Position numbers and translations under genes: made by a program. From NCBI GenBank assembly GCA_012861695.1, contig JAAOOA010000093.1, positions 674,001 through 738,000 of the forward strand: a DNA stretch of 64,000 nt, in the 5' to 3' direction. Below are positions 55,487 to 64,000 of this stretch, in pieces (the stretch's first letter is position 1; every line of letters begins with the position of its first letter). The notes under the pieces were generated by a model, which saw only the letters and a list, made by a program, of their open reading frames with translations, ran no database searches and was not told the origin of the DNA. Source of the stretch: Trematomus loennbergii. Lineage: Eukaryota; Chordata; Actinopteri; Perciformes; Nototheniidae.

Positions 55487-58220
55487 CTGTGATTAAAAAA
55501 ATAGAAATGGGTACGTTTACCTGATGCTCATTATATTAGTATGTAAACATAACACGTCTTGAATTAACCTCTGAAACAACAACTCTGACACACTCAAGGG
55601 CTTACCTAATGTGAACCTGAAGTCCATAGCAGGAGGCAAAATGTCTTCAAGAGGAGGTGTGACTGTTTTCTGGTGAGGCAAATGAAAGAACAAAATAGTT
55701 ACATGATGACAATGTAACAATAATTTCAGTAGAATTCATTAAAACATATTTAATTCAATTAATGGAATCAAACATTAAAACACAAGTCTCATTTAAAACG
55801 GTATTGTATTTATATACATTTATAAGGATGGCATTGTTAGATACCAGTACAATTCCATGATTCTCTACACAGCAGATCCTAATTACTTCAATATACACTC
55901 CTTTATCTCGTTTGCATACTGTCTAACATCTACTTTATGTTGTAGTAAAACATCTCCTTAATAAAACTGTATTTATTGATATTTCTCGCTAAAGACTGCA
56001 TTTTACTGTACTACATTGAACACATCTTGCTGACGTTATACATGCCTCCTCGCCCGAATGCACCTTAACTGAAATCACCTCCGTCACTTTCTACTGAGAG
56101 CTAACGTTAACTCTCCTGCAGATTCCAACATGGATAGCGTTGCATAAGCATGAAAAATATAGTTTGCACTTAATTTTGTATAATAACAACTCGATGCTGT
56201 AACTGCAGACTATGAGTTTAAATTGGGTACACTAAGATTGTTGAAAGATAATTCATTGCTCACAGTAAAACAAACGGCGAAATACATATAGAGGAATTAA
56301 TATCAAATAGGCGCATTAGTAACTTACTCTTACATAACCGCTGGTTATAAAGTAGTAGGGAATAGTTTTAACGGAGGTATTTTACCGCTTTTTTTTACCG
56401 TATTTTAGACTGTCTGTGTCATGGCGAATACAGTCGCTGGTTTATTTATGTCTGTATAGGCCGTTGTTGTGAGTGTGGACGGTCGGAGCTGCGTTAGCTT
56501 AGCCGATCTCCATTTAGACAACACGCATTTTAAAAGGTTTTTTGCCTGCCGTCAAAGCATTAATTCATGGTTTTTAGTAACCGGTATCAGTATGCTGTTA
56601 CTTCGGCATCATTTTGAAATGTGTATTACAATTAAATCACGGTCAAATATGTTCATTTTGTTGTAGTTGTAGCCCCTTGCCAGCGATTCTCTCTCTAGTT
56701 TAGCATACTCAGCCTGACTCAGCCTGGTTGTTGGGCCGGAAAGAACCTCGATTTTATGGGGCCAGAAAAACTGTGAAATAGTACCCGCTAGCCGGAACTA
56801 CGCCAAGTGGAAACGCAACATTAATCAATGTTAACTTGGAAAGCCACAATATTAATATTTTAACTCAATAACATAGGTGACATTATTGTGGCACATCAGT
56901 AAAGCCTTACATATAAATATATAAGGTGGCAGACATCATTTTATGCATTTTAACTGAACAATAACTGAATGAGTTTGTTTCATTCTTAGACCAGCAGGGT
57001 ACCAAATCTATGAAGACTGCTGCAATAAGTACATTAATTAACTGTCTCATCGATGTTTGTCTGAATTAATATGATAATATTAACAATCATATTATTCCTA
57101 TCAGCTGTCAATCACTGTTATGATTCACATATTAATGTATTATTGAATAAACTATTTTTTGGACGAGTTAATGATGAATGTTCCTCAAGATGCTTGCTCA
57201 CCCTCCTTCAAACTTGAAAGACAAGTAATTACTATCATGTATCAAAATTCAAAAAGATTCAAAGGAACAGTTCAGCGCCCACGACTTTACTGCAAACAGT
57301 TACAACCTTGACTTTACATCAGAAAGAACAAACATTAAAGAAGTGACTAACTGCATCAGTTAGGGTTAACAAACGTGTATTCAGCTAACTTAGTGCGTTT
57401 TGATTCAATGCTGAGTACAGCCAAACTTGAATGACAATGAAATCGCCGCCAATCATATTTCCAAGCTCGTGCCAGGGCCGGGGAGGGGTTACAAGACTCG
57501 CGTCTTGTGCTGCATTCACTTGCACTCGGACATTAGAGATTTTCTCTCATAAATGTCCGATGAGCCACATCTTTTCTTTCAAAACAAAGATACCAACTGG
57601 GGTGGCAGCTGGGGTGGCAATGCTATTTTGTCAGTTGCCACCCCATGCCACCCCGGTAGATCCGCCCCTGCCTGCAGTACAGTGTGTACAGTAGCTTTGA
57701 GAAAGGCCTGCATGGATCTTGAACAAGTATTAGCCTTAAGTCCAGCTGCTTCCCGCCTAATGGCATCAATTCTATTTTTGCACAAACTAAACTAAAATCT
57801 TTATTCTTGTGAACTGGAAAGTAAGAAAGGCCAACTGTTTCAAGTTAAATGGAGGACTGTCTAACCTTAAAGGGGCTATATTCTTCTTATTTTCAGGTTC
57901 ATATTTGTATTTAGTGTCCCTACTTTGACATGTCTCCATGCTTTAATGTTCAAAAAGCTTTTCATTTTTCTCATACTGCCTGTGCTGCAGCAACTCTTTT
58001 CACCCTCTGAAATCTGCAATAAGCTTATTGTGCTCATTTATGTGGCTGTGACTTTGGAATAAATAGACTCAATCACCCCCCCCAAGTTTTGATGGGGAGG
58101 ATAGGAACGAAGGGAAAAGTCACATGAGAAAGTGTTTAGCGTGCAATACTGAAAGTAGCAAGGTCAGGTGCAGAGACTGAGAGAATAAAAAGAGGTAGTC
58201 AGAACAGCACATCGCACCGG

Positions 58221-58430
58221 TCTCTGAGTGTCTCTGAGCGTCTCTGAGAGTCTCTGAGTGTCCTCTTAGCTCCGGAGTCTTGCTTCTAGACCGACAATTT
58301 TTTGGAGCTGGAAACGAACCGGATTCCGGAGCTAAGAAAACGGTACTTTTCAGGCTCTAGCTCCGAGCCGGCGCTGAAAACGCGTTGGTGTGAAAAGGGG
58401 CATGAGTGTCTCTGAGTGTCTCTGAGTGTC
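58221..58430. repeat. 10-bp minisatellite, copy 2 (shorter array)
   Basis: Four TCTCTGAGNG units (58,221-58,260), the same interrupting block as copy 1, then about three more units. Copy 1 has nine units before the block. Confidence 0.8.
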
Positions 58431-59428
58431 TCAATATCCATAACATTAATCTGGCTGCAACTTAACAATTATTTATCTAATATATCATATTCCAATCACT
58501 TGTATATAGACTCTTATTGCACTTTTTCACTATTTTACAATTTTTACTTATTTACTTGCACTATTTTTCTGTTTTATTGTGTTGCACTGTTGGAGGAGCC
58601 TGTGACCTAAGATTGTCATTGTCATAACTACACTGTAGCTATGTACGTATGACCAATAAAAGCCTTGAACCTTGAACCTTGAAGAAAAGGAAAACATGCT
58701 AATAATAATATATATAATAACTGAGCAGATTAAAAAGTTTGGTGATGAATAATGTATCGTAACAGAGATTCCTTGAACATGACTTCTTTGTTGATTTAAA
58801 TTTCCTTCTGAAAATATAAATTGTCTATAATCAACATATTTGAATTGCAATTAGCTTAAAATCATATCTAAACAACTGCCACCCGTAAGTGATTCTTAAC
58901 ACTTGAGAAATCATAGAAAAAAAATTCATCAATTTATTTCACATTTTACCTTAGGTTAATTAACACAATAGTAATATATTTAAATGCTTGAAGTGAACAT
59001 GGTGTTGGGTATTGTTATTTTACACTTCAATTAAGAATCCATTTTGAAGGCCACGATAAAGAACATCCAAGCACCTACACCTCATGACATCATCTGCTGA
59101 TGATGTCATAACGTCATCACCAGATAAATGATGACATCATCTGCCTTGATGTTGGATTGGAATTCGGAACATTCAAAACATGCAAGGGTGATTCACATTT
59201 ATACTCTGGAACTCCCTAGGAACAGGTCGTGTTAATTGCAGGTTATTCGGATTCACTAGATACACTAACTTCTACAGAAAACTACATTCAACATACGAAC
59301 AATACAGTCTTTTACAGAGATAAAATCTACTAAAGACAGTTACCGTTTTCTACAAAGAAACACGGTTTCGTACAGACACACTTCAATTATTCTAACTACG
59401 CACAATTCAAGTCAAAACAAACTGTGCC

Positions 59429-61670
59429 ATGGCTGGAATAATTAGCCCAGTAGTGTGTGAGCAGGAAGCCGCTCAGAGGCTCACAGAGGCCACAAATACC
59501 TTCAGCAAAGCTAAACTTGTAGAGGTTATCAAACACTGGGAGTTCAAATATGAACTTCTGGACAAGTACGCAAAGGACCTGGCAGTGAAAAACATGCACT
59601 GGGAGGTGAGTTGGTCTTATCACCAGAATATGGTGATTACCAGGATCGAGCAGAGGGAAGCTGTAATAAAGGGTCTGACACAAGCACCAGCTGCTGGTGC
59701 AAAACAATGCCGGATTTGTGCGAGCTGAGAATGGCTGGCAGGAACTGATCCACCAGAAGGACTCTGAAATCATGGGTCTGAAACAGGAGAAGGAGTCTCT
59801 CTCTCACAGTCTCTCAGTGTCCACAAACTGGCAGGAGAAATACAATGCACTGAAGGAGGAATCTTCAAAGAGCCTGGAAGAGAAAAAGGTGACAAACGTT
59901 GAAAGCGTTGAGAAAGATAACAAGTCCCTGGCAGAGAGGATTAGAAAAGACACGGCAGAGAAAAGAGAGAGCTGGGCTTCTCTAAGCAAATTGATTAAGG
60001 ATAAATTCCAGAAGATTGAGGACAAAAAGTCACATCTGGAGGAAATGTCCACAAAGGTCCTGGCTGTGAAGCAAGAAATCCTGGAGGAGGAAGTCAAGGT
60101 CGAAAACAACCTGGAGGAGAAGTTACCCAGGGCCCGGCTGAGGAACAACAAAACGGGGAGACAGTGATGGTGACAGAAGTCCAAAAGATGGAGGATCACA
60201 TTAAGAATCCAGAGGAGAAATCCATTGAGGACCTAGCTGAGACACATCACAGCCAGGCAGAGGAAGTCACCTTGATCGAGATAAGTGAAGATCAGGAGGA
60301 GAAGTTCACTGAGGATGAGTCCACACAGGACGTGGTTCAGACTCAAGAGGTGGAGGATGAAGAGGAGGAGTCCACACAGGACGTGGTTCAGACTCCAGAG
60401 GTGGAGGATGAAGAGGAGGAGTCCACACAGGACGTAGTTGAGACTCCAGAGGTGGAGGATGAGAAGAAAGAACCAGAAGAGTTCCCAGTCTTCCCAAAGA
60501 CTGAGGCAGCAGAGGAAGAGCTGCAGACAGAGGAAAGCGGAGAGGAGATCAAACTTAGCCTCGTGGCAGCGGTGGCCATTAAAGACCAGAGCTGTGAAAC
60601 CACAGAGGTGGAGGATGAGAAGAAGGAACCAGAAGAGGTCTTCTTCTTAAAGAACACCGAAGAGGTAGTGCTGCAGAAAGAGAAAAGCAGAAAGAAGAAA
60701 AAACAACAGAGGAAAAGAGTCAAGGATATCAAACTGGACGAGAAGTTCCCTGAGGCCCAGGCTGAGAAACAGCTTCGCTTGGATGAGGAATTGATCAAAC
60801 CACAGGAGGAGTCCATAAATGACCTTGTTGTTGAGACACCAAATTGCTGGGAAATTAACTTCACACCGATGGCGAAGGTAAAACCGACAGAGGACAACCT
60901 GGCCAATAAAGACCAGATCTGTGAAACCCCAGAGGAAGAGGAAGAGGAGAAAGAACCAGAAGAGTCCCCCGACTTAAATCAGACCGAGGCAGGAGAGGCA
61001 GGCCTCCAGGAAATGGAAAGCGGAGAGGAGACAAACGTAGCTGGGCAGCAGTGGTGGCCAATAAAGACAAGAGCTGCAAAACCAGAGAGAAGAAGGTGGA
61101 GGAAGAGGTGAAGGAACTGGAAGAAGTCTCCGACTTAAAGCAGACCGAGGCAGAAGAGGAAATGCTGCAGAAAGAAAAAACAGAAACAAGAAAAAACATG
61201 AGAGGAAAAGAGAAAAGGCGTTGAAAGCGATGGGGATTATCGTAAATGAGATGGACAGCCTGGCCAATATAGTCCAGAGCTGTGAAACCTCAGAGGTGAC
61301 GGATGAGAAGAAAGAAGTGGAAGAGTTCCCCGACTTACCGAAGACCGAGGCAGGAGAGGTGGGTCTGCAGAAAATGGAAAGCGGAGAGGAGAAAAAACGT
61401 ACCTGGGCGGCAGTGCTGAAAGACCAGAGCTGCAAAACCAGAGAGAAGAAGGTGGAGGAAGAGGTGAAGGAACTGGAAGAAGTCTCTGACCTAAAGAAGG
61501 CAGAGGCAGAAGAGGAAGTGCTGCTGAAAGAGGAACAGACGAAGGACCCAGAAGAAGTCTCTGACCCAAAGAAGACCCCCGCGGAAGGAAAGGTACGTAT
61601 GGGGAAGAAAAGCAAAAAGGATAAGAAGAAAGAGAAGAAAAGAGAGGAGTATGATAGAAGCCACTGCTAG
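59429..61670 (+). pseudogene. Second copy of the acidic coiled-coil gene, broken by four indels
   Basis: Same start (ATG 59,429) and end (TAG) as 7435-9681, but four small deletions break the frame: 2 nt near 59,685 (CAAACCAG to CACCAG), 1 nt near 60,127 (CCCC to CCC), 1 nt near 61,031 (GACCAAA to GACAAA) and 1 nt near 61,178 (seven A to six A). The first break leaves a 99-codon product. Between breaks the sequence is nearly unchanged, including the three tandem 17-aa units; one Glu-to-Ala change lies near 60,505. Indels without matching substitutions suggest consensus errors as much as true decay. The upstream ATF-like cluster and 3' flank are preserved. Confidence 0.75.
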
Positions 61671-62199
61671 TTGTCTACGGCGACAGTAGCTGCCTTTTCT
61701 TCCCACTCTTCATCTCTCTTCTCCTTCATCTTCCTCACCCCACCTCCATCTACCCTTCCTCCTCACCCTCTCTATCGTATTTCTATATAGGGTTTTCTCC
61801 CGGAGTGCCGGGTTTTCCCACTTTATATCGAGTGATAAAAAAAAAACGCTTAAGAAATACCTCCATACAAGTCCCTCTCTTTCCCCTTCCTCCTCCATCT
61901 ACTTGAATCCTTTCTTCATCCACCTTATCCTTCTCCCTCTATCCACCCTTCCTCCTTCACCCTTTTCTTCTACACCCTCTCAATTATCTATCAGTTTGGG
62001 CTTTCCCTGGTGTTCAGGTTTTCCCGCATTACATTTGTCTAAATTAACTTTTTAAGTGCTCTTTTATTTTGTAGAATTGAATTGCCAAGTCTCAAAAAGT
62101 CAGGCATTGAATTCAGATATGTTTTTTCATTGAATAAAAATAAAAATAAATCTAATTAAAATTAGAAAAGTTTGTGTTAAATGTCTCCAACCCACTTAA

Positions 62200-62685
62200 A
62201 GGGGACCTATCATGCAAAATGCACTTTTGTACGTCTTTTATACATGAATATGTGTCCCCGGTGTTCCAGGGAACTCACCAAGTGTCAGAAAACACAACCC
62301 TCTCTATTTTCCTCCATACCCAAATCTCTAAAAAAGGGGCTGCAACGGATCTGATAAAAACTGATACTGATTTGAACACTGTCCTGACGTCAGGACAGTG
62401 GGGCTACGGCTATTGGGCCAACTCCACCAATCAGGAGGAGACGGCCACGGCCATTGCCGTTCGAAAGCGCTGGAGACGCTGTAGTACATATGCCAGGCAT
62501 GTAGATGGTGCTGTTCTCACAGAATCTGCCCTTGCAAAAACAGCTAGAAATTGTCAAATTGAGCAAAATGAGGCATGGCTAAAATGCATGATCTGTTTGG
62601 TATTTTGAAAAAAAAAAAGTATAAATATGCCTTTATAGGTATGGTCCTACACTATATTATTCAAATATAGCATGATAGGTCCACT
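62200..62685. mobile_element. TTAA-flanked MITE, copy-2 counterpart
   Basis: TTAA lies at 62,196-62,199 and 62,686-62,689, with the same termini as 10,234-10,720 and only small differences (for example TTTTATAGG to TTTATAGG near 62,635). It predates the duplication. Confidence 0.8.
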
Positions 62686-64000
62686 TTAAACATATGAACA
62701 CATGTATGATATGTTGGTGACTAAGTTAAAGGACTGCTAACTGAAGAGGGAACACACTGTGTTGAATCACGGGCTGCCTATACAATTCAGGCAATTAGTC
62801 GATGAGTTGTCGCACGTTTATGATTATTAATATTATTGAACTGAAAAACTTTATTAATGACAATCACTCAAGATGTGTGGTTATCGTTCATGTATTTATT
62901 TGTGTTGTGGTTTGTTAAAGTTAATAACAATGCATTTAATGAGATACTGAGAAATGTTGTGATCTTATCACTTTAATGAACTTTATGATCTGTGAAATAC
63001 ACTGTGTACTAATAACAAAGCATGCAAGAACAGATGTTTATTATCATGTTAAAAGTTCATTTTTGCATCTCTGTAAACAATGCTGTGATCCTGCAAAGAC
63101 CATCAGATTTAAATAAATAAAATCTTTCATTACTTTATGTGAACCTCTTGTCCAAATTATTGTTTTTACGAGTCATTGGGAGCGACATAGATGATTATAA
63201 ACATGAAGCTGAACATTACCCTAATATATCCTCCTAATGCAATCATTCTGATTCTAGAATGTCATATCTTGTCTTGCCTTATACAATTTTATTATGACTT
63301 TAGCATATCAGCCATTTTCATCGTTATTGCAACCAGCTGAATGTACCACAGTTATAGTATGAACCCCGATGTATCAGAGACAACAAGTTCCTGTTACCTA
63401 TAAAACTCACTTGGTCCGTATTGTATGTTTGTTTGTTTGTTTATTTAATTAAAGGACAGTGCACATTAATCCACATTGCTGTAAATGAGCCAGTATTAGC
63501 CAGCAGGCTAATTTTCAACTGTTGTCCTTGGCAAGATGTTAAATGACCACAACAAGACTAGAGAAGAACTAAAGATGTCTTTACTTTGAGATCCATCTAG
63601 ATGCAACAAAGTGTTGGGATGGACCCATTATGAACATGAGAATATGTTTGTTGTTTGTATTCATGGTGAGACAGTGGATAGATTGCACTTTGACAGAGAT
63701 TTGTGTTCGATAACTCACCTCTCTGACCACAGGTTGGAGTATCGACTGCAGCTCAGTGTGAAAGCAGTAACAGACAGAAAGAGAGATGTCATGCGTTTCT
63801 GTTTCAAGGCATCTCTTCTCCTTTTTCTGAGCTCTGTGATTCTCTAAAGAAGCAACAGGTCCGCTCTCCTGTTGAAAAGAATAATGTTTGAGGGACAAAT
63901 GTCCCCTTTGACAGGCCCCCAGGTGAGAGACGATTACCAAGTACAAGTCCCCAAATGATAAAGTCTATTTTAATTAGCCTGGATTCTTGGTTGAGATGCT

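Larger units (their letters stand above)
54100..56409. mobile_element. 2.3-kb insertion private to copy 2, unassigned
   Basis: It starts CACTGTAAAAACTGTTGCTT and ends TTTTTTTTACCGTATTTTAG, which are only weakly inverted. Inside are a 127-bp tandem array (54,112-54,565), a C2H2-type exon on the minus strand (about 55,271-55,486) and AT-rich spacer. CACTGTAAAAA ends are common in fish DNA transposons, but I cannot name the superfamily. The insertion also removed about 45 bases of the target. Confidence 0.5.
53891..56820. mobile_element. MITE with CGCATTTCCACTA-type ends, split by an insertion
   Basis: Copy-2 counterpart of 3092-3766. The left part (53,891-54,100) and right part (56,410-56,820) match copy 1; between them lies about 2.3 kb of foreign DNA. 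Bases equivalent to about 3303-3346 of copy 1 are missing at the insertion. Confidence 0.65.
51920..64000. repeat. Segmental duplication, copy 2 (continues past the window)
   Basis: Same order and orientation as 2160-12,039. Base 64,000 matches about 12,039, so the right border is outside. Copy 2 differs by a hAT at 52,593-53,640, a composite insertion at about 54,100-56,409, absence of the matches to about 142-2172 and 5171-6210, and scattered short indels. Substitutions in the 2.2-kb coding region are only a few, so the copies are very recent or are two haplotypes. Confidence 0.9.

Noticed and set aside
55517..55720. Minus-strand 67-codon frame as a second exon of the C2H2 protein
   Set aside because: No finger or other domain, and no convincing splice pair with 55,271-55,486.

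Overview
The window is nuclear DNA of a teleost fish. It has intron-bearing genes with GT/AG splice sites, a SLAM/CD2-family immune receptor cluster of teleost type, a GPR160-like receptor, and a dense load of teleost-type DNA transposons (TTAA-flanked MITEs, hAT, PIF/Harbinger, piggyBac), solo LTRs, SINE and LINE tails and microsatellites. I cannot name the species. There is no sign of a prokaryotic segment, CRISPR array or operon.

Layout. (1) About 1-12,040 is a duplicon. It carries nested MITEs, a 10-bp minisatellite, and an intronless 748-codon gene (7435-9681) for an acidic, repeat-rich, coiled-coil protein that I do not recognise. (2) About 12,040-15,250 has no gene; it holds a 3' LTR with its polypurine tract and MITE debris. 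(3) About 15,390-43,340 is a SLAM/CD2/CD48-like Ig receptor cluster. Copies A (17,158-19,477, +) and B (26,001-29,494, +) lie in tandem duplicated units. Copy C (37,598-35,199, -) is inverted and is the only one open in every recognised exon. D (40,858-41,647, +) and E (about 43,072-43,340, +) are fragments. An extra signal-peptide exon lies at 40,116-40,176 (-). Insertions present in only one of A or B leave readable empty sites in the other. Between the two minus-strand signal exons of C lies a repeat element with eight RFX-type X-box palindromes spaced about 147 bp apart. (4) About 43,670-51,790 holds a nested MITE pair, a frameshifted GPR160-like gene, an internally deleted piggyBac element whose two remaining exons still join in frame, and an orphan ZEB-type zinc-finger exon. 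(5) 51,793-64,000 is a second, nearly identical copy of the first duplicon and runs off the window end. It has its own hAT insertion and a 2.3-kb composite insertion, lacks two segments of copy 1, and its coiled-coil gene is broken by four small indels.

How it fits together. The functional theme is the cluster of signal peptide - Ig V-like - Ig C2-like - transmembrane receptors, of the kind that mediate homophilic or heterophilic contact between leukocytes. Copy C is the best candidate for an active gene, copy A has one frameshift, and B, D and E look dead. The flanking duplicons and inverted blocks suggest a locus in active rearrangement. However, several gene breaks are 1-2 nt indels, often in homopolymers, while substitutions between the duplicons are few. 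Long-read consensus errors, or a falsely retained haplotype, must therefore be excluded before calling these copies pseudogenes. All calls come from reading the sequence; no database search was run.
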